Assembly: GCA_004297465.1 (NCBI GenBank)
Contig: SCUB01000020.1
Coordinates: 102,183 to 166,182 of the forward strand
DNA: 64,000 nucleotides
Origin: Xanthobacteraceae bacterium
GTDB taxonomy: Bacteria; Pseudomonadota; Alphaproteobacteria; Rhizobiales; Xanthobacteraceae
Direction of reading: 5' to 3'
In this document: one piece after another, positions 16,663 through 24,136 of the stretch
Layout of the letters: each line of letters opens with the position of its first letter
How positions within the stretch are numbered: the first letter of the stretch is position 1
Translations under genes and position numbers: made by a program
Notes under the pieces: generated by a model
Database searches by the model: none
Seen by the model: only the letters and a program-made list of their open reading frames with translations
What the model was told of the DNA's origin: nothing

Positions 16663-17265
16663 ATGATGAAGAGGCTAGTTGTCGGCATTACGGGCGCCAC
16701 CGGCGCCATTTTCGGGGTCCGGCTACTGGAGGCTCTGAAGAATAGTGATGTTGAAACCCACTTAGTTCTCAGCAAGTGGGGCATGCAGACCATCGAGCAC
16801 GAGACTTCTTTCAGTGTACAGCAGGTGAAGGCACTCGCTTCGGTGACCCACTCGGAAGGCAACATGGGCGCCTCCGTTTCCTCGGGCTCGTTCGTGACCG
16901 AGGGTATGGCCATCGTTCCGTGCTCCATGCGTACCGTGGCGGCCATTGCCAACGGCGTGGGCGATCACTTGGTGCATCGCGCTGCGGATGTGGTCCTAAA
17001 GGAACGCCGTCGACTTGTGCTGGTGGCGCGCGAGATGCCACTTTCCGACATACATCTGGAGAACTTGCTCAAGCTCTCGCGCATGGGGGTAACAATCATG
17101 CCGCCCATGCCCGCCTTCTACAACCATCCGCAAAGTATCGACGATATCGTCAATCACGTTGTCGCTCGGATCCTCGATCAATTTGGCATTCCAGCCGATT
17201 TCGCGCGGCGCTGGGAAGGGAAGATGCACGCTAAGGTCACGCATCTTCAGTCACAAAAGCAATAA
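16663..17265 (+). CDS. ubiX: UbiX-like flavin prenyltransferase (UbiX2)
   Basis: A 200-residue flavin prenyltransferase with GATGAIFGVRLLEAL at the N-terminus, SSGSFVTEGMAIVPCSMRTV and RRRLVLVAREMPLSDIHLEN, and PPMPAFYNHP near the C-terminus. It makes prFMN from FMN and dimethylallyl phosphate. The start at 16663 or 16666 follows AGGAGG. It directly precedes ubiD3, matching the paired order of phthaloyl-CoA decarboxylase accessory and catalytic genes in anaerobic phthalate degraders. It differs clearly from UbiX1, so it is not a recent duplicate. Confidence 0.93.
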   Translation: MMKRLVVGITGATGAIFGVRLLEALKNSDVETHLVLSKWGMQTIEHETSFSVQQVKALASVTHSEGNMGASVSSGSFVTEGMAIVPCSMRTVAAIANGVGDHLVHRAADVVLKERRRLVLVAREMPLSDIHLENLLKLSRMGVTIMPPMPAFYNHPQSIDDIVNHVVARILDQFGIPADFARRWEGKMHAKVTHLQSQKQ

Positions 17266-17309
17266 AGAACCATCCCAATTCTTTAACTGGAAACAATGGA
17301 GCAAGTGCA

Positions 17310-18890
17310 ATGGACGATGTGTCAAAAGCCGCAAGCAAGGTCACGGGCAAAACTGGAGGCAAGGATCTGCGCGAAGCGCTGGAGTGGTTCCGGTCGAAAG
17401 GCTATCTGGTCGAAACGAACAAGGAAGTAAATCCCGACCTGGAAATCACTGGTTTGCAGAAAATCTTCGACGGCAGTCTGCCTATGCTGTTTAACAATGT
17501 GAAGGGCATGCCGCACGCTCGCGCCATCACTAACCTGTTCGGCGACATCCGGGTGGTGGAGGAACTATTCGGCTGGGAAAATTCCTTGGATCGCGTGAAA
17601 AAAGTTGCGAGAGCTATCGATCATCCCCTCAAGCCGGTAATTATTTCTCAGGAGGCGGCGCCGGTGCAGGAAGAGGTCATTACCGACGACCTCGATGTCA
17701 ACAAATGGCTCACCGCCATCCGCCATACCCCACTTGAGACTGAGATGACCATCGGTTCCGGTATCTCTTGTGTCGTCGGTCCCTACTTCGATGGCGGTAG
17801 TCACATCGGCTATAACCGCATGAACTTCCGATGGGGCAACGTGGGCACGTTCCAGATCTCTCCGGGCTCGCATATGTGGCAGGTGATGACTGAGCACTAC
17901 AAAGATGACCAGCCGATCCCGCTGACCATGTGCTTTGGCGTGCCGCCCTCATGCACCTACGTAGCCGGTGCCGGATTCGACTATGCGATCCTGCCTAAGG
18001 GCTGTGACGAGATCGGCATTGCCGGCGCCATCCAGGGATCACCCGTGCGCCTAGTTAAGTGCCGCACCATTGACGCCTACACCTTGGCAGACGCGGAGTA
18101 TGTGCTCGAGGGCTACTTGCATCCGCGCGACAAGCGTTATGAGACCGCTGAATCTGAGAAAGCGGATATCCAAGGTCGCTTCCACTTCCATCCGGAATGG
18201 GCCGGCTACATGGGCAAAGCCTACAAGGCGCCGACTTTCCATGTCACAGCCATCACCATGCGCAAGCGCGAAAGCAAGCCCATCATCTTCCCACTGGGTG
18301 TGCACACCGCTGATGACTCCAACATCGACACTTCGGTGCGTGAGTCAGCTATCTTCGCGCTGTGTGAGCGTCTGCAGCCTGGCATTATCCAGAACGTTCA
18401 TATCCCGTACTGTATGACCGACTGGGGTGGGTGCATCATCCAAGTCAAGAAGCGGAATCAAATTGAGGAAGGGTGGCAACGCAATTTTCTCTCCGCTATT
18501 CTTTCTTGCTCCCAAGGTATGCGCCTTGCTATCGCGGTGAGCGAGGACGTCGATATCTATTCAATGGATGACATTATGTGGTGTCTCACCACACGTGTGA
18601 ATCCGAGGGCTGACATTCTCAATCCAATTCCCGGCGGTCGTGGTCAGACCTTTATGCCGGCTGAGCGTATGACCTCCGGCGACAAGCAGTGGACTGCTTC
18701 CAACACTCTGTTCGAAGGCGGCATGGGTATCGACGCCACGGTGCCCTACGGCTACGAGAGCGACTTCCACCGTCCAGTGTACGGCGTGAACCTGGTCAAG
18801 CCGGAGAACTTCTTCAGCTCGAAGGATATCGAGAAGATGGAGTCGCGTATGGAAGGCTGGGTGCTGTCACTGGCTCGGACCGGCCGGTAA
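17310..18890 (+). CDS. UbiD-family decarboxylase, candidate phthaloyl-CoA decarboxylase (UbiD3)
   Basis: A 526-residue UbiD-family protein of a branch distinct from UbiD1 and UbiD2. The prFMN/metal ligands N169/N172 and R174 (YNRMNFR), H188 (SPGSH) and E234 (CDEIGIAGA) are present. The usual catalytic EGPFGE is replaced by QGRFHFHPEW (288-297), keeping only the second Glu (E296); AroY-type enzymes vary similarly here. With UbiX2 upstream and two class III CoA-transferases downstream, the best fit is a CoA-thioester decarboxylase such as phthaloyl-CoA decarboxylase. A protocatechuate-type decarboxylase remains possible. It lies 44 bp after ubiX2. Confidence 0.85.
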   Translation: MDDVSKAASKVTGKTGGKDLREALEWFRSKGYLVETNKEVNPDLEITGLQKIFDGSLPMLFNNVKGMPHARAITNLFGDIRVVEELFGWENSLDRVKKVARAIDHPLKPVIISQEAAPVQEEVITDDLDVNKWLTAIRHTPLETEMTIGSGISCVVGPYFDGGSHIGYNRMNFRWGNVGTFQISPGSHMWQVMTEHYKDDQPIPLTMCFGVPPSCTYVAGAGFDYAILPKGCDEIGIAGAIQGSPVRLVKCRTIDAYTLADAEYVLEGYLHPRDKRYETAESEKADIQGRFHFHPEWAGYMGKAYKAPTFHVTAITMRKRESKPIIFPLGVHTADDSNIDTSVRESAIFALCERLQPGIIQNVHIPYCMTDWGGCIIQVKKRNQIEEGWQRNFLSAILSCSQGMRLAIAVSEDVDIYSMDDIMWCLTTRVNPRADILNPIPGGRGQTFMPAERMTSGDKQWTASNTLFEGGMGIDATVPYGYESDFHRPVYGVNLVKPENFFSSKDIEKMESRMEGWVLSLARTGR

Positions 18891-18916
18891 GCTACTTGGG
18901 ATCGAGAGGAAAGCGA

Positions 18917-20083
18917 ATGCTTAGCGCATACCGCGTCCTTGATGTCAGCAACCGTGTCGGCTGGTTGGCCGGCCGGTTGTTGGCAGATCTCGGTGCCGAT
19001 GTCATTCGCATCGAGGCGCCAGACGTCAACATCGAAAACTCCGATTGGCAGGCCTATCACGTCAACAAGCGCCTGCTGCGGTTAGACCTTCACATGCCGG
19101 ATGGACAAGCCACTTTCGATCGGCTGTTAGCCAGCATAGATGTCCTGATTGAATCCGTGCAGCCGGGTGACGCCATCGCCCAACACCTGGACTGGAATCG
19201 TTTGAGGACGGCAAATCCACGCCTAATCCAGGTGTCTGTTACCCCCTTCGGCAGCAAAGGGCCTCGTGCCGGGTGGGGTGCCACCGACATCGAATTGATG
19301 GCCGCGGGTGGGGCCATGTCGCTCGCCGGCGAGCCGGACGGGGCGCCAATGCGGGTGACCGTGCCTCAGTCTTATGGTTGGGCGGGAGCCCAGGCGGCAA
19401 TCGGGGCGCTTACAGCGTTGGTCCATCGCACAGCAAACGGCGTTGGTCAGCATGTGGACGTGTCTGCCCAAGCAGCCGTTATCCTGGCCTCATCTCATGC
19501 CGCTGCCTTTTGGGACATGGAGGGAATCAACCCTACCCGGTGCGGTGCGTACCTTACCGGCCGTTCCATCAAGGGGGCGCGCTACCGTGCCTTCTGGCCG
19601 TGTGCCGATGGGTATCTCAATTTCATGGTCTATGGCGGTCCAGCGGGCCGGCGTACCAACACGCAACTTATGGAGTGGATGCGGGAGCGTGGCGCCCCTC
19701 TCGGGGTGCTGGAAAGAATTGACTGGATACGCTTCGATCCCAAGCTTGCCACACAGGAAGAGGTGGATGCGTTGGAAGAGCCCATCGCCCAATTCTTTCT
19801 CACGCTGACCAAGCGGGAGTTTCTGGACGAGGCGAGCCGGCGCGAAATGCTGGGCTACCCGGTATCCACCATGGCAGACATTGCCTCCGATCCTCAGCTT
19901 TCGGCACGGGATTTCTGGCAGGATGTGGTTCGCCCCGATGGGAGCCTGCAGCGGCATTGTGGCAGCTTCGCCGTTATAGATGGTGTGCGAGCACCATTGC
20001 GTCACGCGCCTGGCGAGGAAGTCGACGTCGCTACTTTGCTAGCGGAGCTGGGTATCGGATGTACGGAAAGGCAGTTCGCATGA
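18917..20083 (+). CDS. Class III (CaiB/BaiF) CoA-transferase, subunit 1
   Basis: A 388-residue family III CoA-transferase. Family signs are YRVLDVSNRVGWLAGRLLAD at the start (a looser version of the usual GxRVLD/AGP motif), LGADVIRIEAP, NKRLLRLDLHMPDG and GVGQHVDVS. At the site where formyl-CoA transferase has its nucleophilic Asp (VSMQDAV) this protein has Ala186 (VSAQAAV), so this subunit may be non-catalytic. The ATG at 18917 follows GAGAGGAAAG. Its stop overlaps the next CoA-transferase start by ATGA, predicting a heteromer like succinyl-CoA:phthalate or benzylsuccinate CoA-transferase. Confidence 0.88.
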   Translation: MLSAYRVLDVSNRVGWLAGRLLADLGADVIRIEAPDVNIENSDWQAYHVNKRLLRLDLHMPDGQATFDRLLASIDVLIESVQPGDAIAQHLDWNRLRTANPRLIQVSVTPFGSKGPRAGWGATDIELMAAGGAMSLAGEPDGAPMRVTVPQSYGWAGAQAAIGALTALVHRTANGVGQHVDVSAQAAVILASSHAAAFWDMEGINPTRCGAYLTGRSIKGARYRAFWPCADGYLNFMVYGGPAGRRTNTQLMEWMRERGAPLGVLERIDWIRFDPKLATQEEVDALEEPIAQFFLTLTKREFLDEASRREMLGYPVSTMADIASDPQLSARDFWQDVVRPDGSLQRHCGSFAVIDGVRAPLRHAPGEEVDVATLLAELGIGCTERQFA

Positions 20084-21300
20084 GCGCTATTTCGCAGGCG
20101 CTTGCTGGAGTAAAGGTTGCCGAGTTCGGAGCTTATGCGGCAGGACCTCACATCGGCAAGATGTTGGCTACTTTCGGCGCGACGGTCGTTCACGTGGAGT
20201 CACGCAGCCGCCCGGATGGGTTCCGTACCGAATATCCGCCGTTCAAGGACGGCAAACCCGGGTTAGACCGGGGAGGCTGTTTCGCGATCTTCAACGATTC
20301 GAAACGCGCGGTGACGCTCGATCTCAAGAACGATGCGGGCGTCAACCTGGCTAGACGGCTTATTAGCTGGTCGGACATTGTTATTGAGAACATGCGTCCC
20401 GAAGTGATGTCCCGCCTCAACCTCGGTTATGACGTTGCACGCAAGCTGAATCCCGGCGTTGTCATGATCTCCAGCTGCAACATGGGGCAGACTGGTCCGC
20501 GCGCGCACACGCCCGGTTTTGGTTCGCAATTGTCGGCGCTGGCCGGATTTTGCGGCTTGACTGGCAGCTCGGATGGCCCCCCGCAACTGCTCTACGGTCC
20601 CTATATCGATTTCATCGCTTCGTCTCTCGGGGCGGCTGCGGTACTTGCGGGGCTCGACCGGCAGCGTCGGACGGGGCAGGGGGCACGGATCGACCTGGCG
20701 CAATACGAGAGCGGCCTCATGTTTATCGCTGGTTCCCTGCTCGAGTATTATACAAGCGGTGCGGAGACAGAACGCGCGCGCAATAGCGACCCGCACGTCG
20801 CGCCCCATGACGCCTTTCCCTGCCGCGACGGACGTTGGTTGGTAATCTCCTGCTGGTCTGATCGTGAGTTCCACCAGCTCGCGAAAATTCTTGGCCGTTC
20901 GGAGCTGGATGAAGATCCAAATTTTGTCACAGTGGATGCGCGCAAGGCGAACGAAAAGGCACTTTCGACAATCATCGGTGAGTGGTCGTCAAGTCAGGAT
21001 GCTAGCGAGGCTGCAGCACAGCTGCAGGCGATGCGGGTGCATGCCTATCCGGTCAATACCATCGCTGACCTGTTCCATGATCCGCAGCTTTTATACCGTC
21101 GCATCTGGCGCCGACGTCGTCATGGGGCGATCGGTGATATTGCTTGTTACTTCTCCGCCTTCGATCTTTCGGACACGCCAGGCGACGTGACTGGGGCTGC
21201 GCCACTTCTGGGCGCAGACAATGAATACGTGTTCTGCGAGCTGCTTGGATTGAGCGGCGAGCAATATGCCAATTACCAAAGCCTGGGTGCGTTCGAGTGA
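20080..21300 (+). CDS. Class III (CaiB/BaiF) CoA-transferase, subunit 2
   Basis: A 406-residue family III CoA-transferase with GVKVAEFGAYAAGPHIGKML at the N-terminus, GATVVHVESRSRPDGFR, NDSKRAVTLDLKN, SDIVIENMRPEVM and RTGQGARIDLAQYESGL. At the nucleophile position it has Glu210 (AQYESG) instead of Asp. It overlaps the upstream subunit by 4 bp. The pair likely moves CoA from a donor such as succinyl-CoA to the aromatic acid that UbiD3 then decarboxylates as a thioester. Confidence 0.9.
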   Translation: MSAISQALAGVKVAEFGAYAAGPHIGKMLATFGATVVHVESRSRPDGFRTEYPPFKDGKPGLDRGGCFAIFNDSKRAVTLDLKNDAGVNLARRLISWSDIVIENMRPEVMSRLNLGYDVARKLNPGVVMISSCNMGQTGPRAHTPGFGSQLSALAGFCGLTGSSDGPPQLLYGPYIDFIASSLGAAAVLAGLDRQRRTGQGARIDLAQYESGLMFIAGSLLEYYTSGAETERARNSDPHVAPHDAFPCRDGRWLVISCWSDREFHQLAKILGRSELDEDPNFVTVDARKANEKALSTIIGEWSSSQDASEAAAQLQAMRVHAYPVNTIADLFHDPQLLYRRIWRRRRHGAIGDIACYFSAFDLSDTPGDVTGAAPLLGADNEYVFCELLGLSGEQYANYQSLGAFE

Positions 21301-21397
21301 CTCATAAAAAAGTGACTCATAAATACTGAAAGTAGCGCCCTGTCGATAAGCCTGAGGCAGCTACGGGCGACGAGCAGCATGGGCCAAGGTTGTTGAG

Positions 21398-22402
21398 ATG
21401 CGAGCGGTGGTGTGCCATCGGTTTTGCGATTATCACGACCTGCGGGTCGAAGATTTTCCTGAACCGGGCCTGCCGCCTCGCGGTGTGCGCATCGCCGTTG
21501 AATTCGCCAGCCTGAGCTTCTCGATTAGCCTGTGGATTGCTGGCAAGTACCAAGTAAAACCGCCGTTGCCCTTTGTTCCTGGGGCGGAAATCGTCGGGCG
21601 TGTGTTGGAGACGGCGCCGGGTGTCGCGGTTTGCCGGCCGGGCCAACGTGTGCTCGCCTTTGTCGGTTGGGGCGGTTACGCCGAGCAGGCCGTGAGTCAC
21701 GAATCCACGGTGTATCCGTTGCCCGAAGAAATTGATTCGGCGGCGGCGCTGCATCTCGGTATTTCTTACTGCACTGCCTACGGTGCGCTCGTCTGGCGGG
21801 CGAACCTGACGGCGGGCGAAACGCTGCTTGTGCTGGCTGGGGCAGGCGGGGCGGGGCTTGCTGCGGTCGAAGTCGGTCGGGCGATGGGGGCTCGGATCAT
21901 CGCAGCCGCCGGTGGAGCTGGAAAATGTGCGATTGCCCGGGATCACGGGGCGCACGCCACGATTGACTACCAGAAAGAGGAACTGAGTGACGCAGTCCAC
22001 CGGCTCATGCCTGGACAAGGTTTGAACGTCGTATTCGATCCGGTTGGCGGCAGCCTCTCTGAGGCTGCCCTACGAAGCCTCCGGCTGGGAGGGCGGCTGG
22101 TAAGCATCGGGTTTGCTAGCGGTAGCATGCCGCAGATCCAGCCGAACCTTCTGCTAGTAAAGAATGTCTCGCTGCTCGGCTTCAATTTTGGCGCCTACGT
22201 TGGTTGGTCGCCGGTTGATGAGCGTGAACGATACGAGCCGCAGGTACGGGCGATTATTCAGCGGCTTTTTGAATGGTACGCGCAGGGCAACATCTGTCCG
22301 CTCGCCGCCGGGATTTATCCGCTGGAACGCTTTACCGAAGCGCTGGACGCCCTGCTCGGACGCTCCACCGTCGGCAAAGTCGCGTTGCGCGTGGCCACCT
22401 GA
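21398..22402 (+). CDS. Quinone oxidoreductase-like MDR family protein
   Basis: A 334-residue zinc-independent medium-chain dehydrogenase/reductase. The catalytic N-terminal domain has the PFVPGAEIVGRVLE signature, and the Rossmann domain carries VLAGAGGAGLAAVEVGRAMG for NADPH, followed by NVVFDPVGG. The order VPGAE, then LVLAGAGGAG, then FDPVGG is typical of QOR/acrylyl-CoA reductase-like proteins. It ends the CoA-transferase gene run (97 bp gap), so it may reduce a quinone-like or enoyl-CoA intermediate; that is inference. Confidence 0.88.
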   Translation: MRAVVCHRFCDYHDLRVEDFPEPGLPPRGVRIAVEFASLSFSISLWIAGKYQVKPPLPFVPGAEIVGRVLETAPGVAVCRPGQRVLAFVGWGGYAEQAVSHESTVYPLPEEIDSAAALHLGISYCTAYGALVWRANLTAGETLLVLAGAGGAGLAAVEVGRAMGARIIAAAGGAGKCAIARDHGAHATIDYQKEELSDAVHRLMPGQGLNVVFDPVGGSLSEAALRSLRLGGRLVSIGFASGSMPQIQPNLLLVKNVSLLGFNFGAYVGWSPVDERERYEPQVRAIIQRLFEWYAQGNICPLAAGIYPLERFTEALDALLGRSTVGKVALRVAT

Positions 22403-22553
22403 CAAGTGTGGGCGCACCCGTCACGGCCGAACGAAAGCGGCTGCTCGGCACGATCAGCTGTCCTAGACCAATTGGAGCTTAATCGGCGGCATCAGTTATG
22501 CCGATCGGGTCTGGCCCAAAAAGAATACGCACCAACAGGAGGTGCGTTTGATA

Positions 22554-22568
22554 GTCCATATTGCGAAA
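22554..22568. promoter_or_regulatory. IclR2-type operator, distal site before ABC importer
   Basis: GTCCATATTGCGAAA matches the left half-site and spacer of the perfect site at 16600 and has a degenerate right arm. It is 86 bp upstream of a second site at 22640, again a pair before an operon. Confidence 0.45.
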
Positions 22569-22639
22569 TCGTTTATTTTATTCAGAGACTGGATGGTGCA
22601 GAGTAATAATGTTTACAGTAGATAAAATCAAAAGAAAAT

Positions 22640-22654
22640 ATCCGCAATATGGAT
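22640..22654. promoter_or_regulatory. IclR2-type operator before ABC importer
   Basis: ATCCGCAATATGGAT fits NTCCR-N5-TGGAN and lies 230 bp upstream of the solute-binding-protein start, followed by AT-rich sequence. It supports putting the ABC importer in the same regulon as the decarboxylases. Confidence 0.5.
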
Positions 22655-22884
22655 AATTGAGGAAGAGATTTATGGCGGTATGCCGCGCGGCAAACTCATG
22701 AATGCACAGCCTTGCCCAGGGTGAATACGACATTGCTCGTTGTGGCAGTTTCCGTGGCCATAACATGATGGGCCACGTGTTGGTGGAGGACTTGGGTCGT
22801 GTGGGGAGTGGTGTTGGGCAGTGCTCTGTAACGGGCCGGTCGGAGGGGTCGGCCTCAACGAATAATCGCAGGGAGGAAACTGAT

Positions 22885-24072
22885 ATGGCCAGAATTTGGG
22901 GCAACCGTTTTGCGCATATGACCGCGCTTGCCGGTTCTATCCTGACGGGGTCGATTGCGGCTGCTCTTGGCTCCGGCGCGGCATTTGCCGCCGATCCTTA
23001 CGACATCAACACTGTTCTCCCTCTGACCGGCCGGGCATCGTTTCTCGGCAAGGGCGAGCAGGTGGCGCTACGACTCCTCGAAAAAACCGTTAACACTGAA
23101 GGCGGCATCCAGGGGCGACCGGTTCACTTCATCTTTCACGACGACCAGTCAAGCCCGCAAGTAGCAGTGCAGTTGATTACCCAGATCAAGGCGACGTCTC
23201 CGAGCGTCGTGCTTGGTTCAGCGATCGTCGCACAATGCCAAGCGATGAGTCCGCTGGTTCAGGCTGGGCCTTTCATGTACTGCTTCTCGCCCGGCATCCA
23301 TCCCAAGCCCGGCGAATTCATCTACACTTCTACGATCTCGACGCGCGATGCGGCGGATGGGCTCATTCGTTATTTTCGTATGAAGGGATTGACGCGCATT
23401 GCCGTGCTGACGAGCACCGATGCCACCGGTCAGGATGCCGAACGTGGTATTCTTCAGGTTTTCGCCAAGCCGGAAAATAGCGGGATGGAAATGGTCGCCA
23501 AGGCCAATTTTAATCCAGCTGACATCAGCGTTACCGCACAAATTGAGCGCATCAAGGCCGCCCAACCGCATGCTGTGATTGCGTGGAGTACGGGTGCCGC
23601 CATCGGCAATGTGTTCAAGGCAATCGCGCAGGCGGAATTGAATATTCCGATTGCGACGACATTGGGCAACATGACGATCGAGCAAATGACGCAATATGCG
23701 GCCTTTCTTCCGAAGCAGCTTCTGTTCCCTACTTCGCCTTGGCTGACTGACGGTGGAGCTGACCAAGCGCACAAGCGTTTCCATGATAGCTTCAAAAATG
23801 CATCGCTGAAACCCGATGCGTCCTCGACTTATGCGTGGGACCCCGCGATGATTGTGATCGATGCGCTGCGCAAACTGGGGACCAAGGCTTCAGCTGAGGA
23901 AATCAGGGCATATGTTGCCAAGCTTAAGGGGTATGCCGGCGTCAATGGCGTCTATGACTTTGAAAAAGTACCCCAGCGTGGCCTCGATGCCAGCAACGTC
24001 GTGATTTCGGCATGGAATGCTTCGGCGGGGAATTGGGAGATTATCAGCAAACGATCGGGAATACCGTTCTAA
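22885..24072 (+). CDS. Branched-chain-type ABC transporter solute-binding protein
   Basis: A 395-residue periplasmic binding protein (type I fold, LivJ-like). The signal peptide ends at GAAFAAD; the mature part opens INTVLPLTGRASFLGKGE and contains EGGIQGRPVHFIFHDDQSSP. The ATG at 22885 has GGGAGG 10 bases upstream, whereas the frame open to 22702 has none. This subfamily binds aromatic acids as well as amino acids. The permease and two ATPases follow, completing the importer. Substrate is presumably the aromatic acid activated by the CoA-transferases. Confidence 0.92.
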   Translation: MARIWGNRFAHMTALAGSILTGSIAAALGSGAAFAADPYDINTVLPLTGRASFLGKGEQVALRLLEKTVNTEGGIQGRPVHFIFHDDQSSPQVAVQLITQIKATSPSVVLGSAIVAQCQAMSPLVQAGPFMYCFSPGIHPKPGEFIYTSTISTRDAADGLIRYFRMKGLTRIAVLTSTDATGQDAERGILQVFAKPENSGMEMVAKANFNPADISVTAQIERIKAAQPHAVIAWSTGAAIGNVFKAIAQAELNIPIATTLGNMTIEQMTQYAAFLPKQLLFPTSPWLTDGGADQAHKRFHDSFKNASLKPDASSTYAWDPAMIVIDALRKLGTKASAEEIRAYVAKLKGYAGVNGVYDFEKVPQRGLDASNVVISAWNASAGNWEIISKRSGIPF

Positions 24073-24136
24073 TGCAGTAGGACGTGGCCGCGAAGTCATG
24101 GCCGCGTCTCGATCCCCATGACTGGAGTCGAATGGC

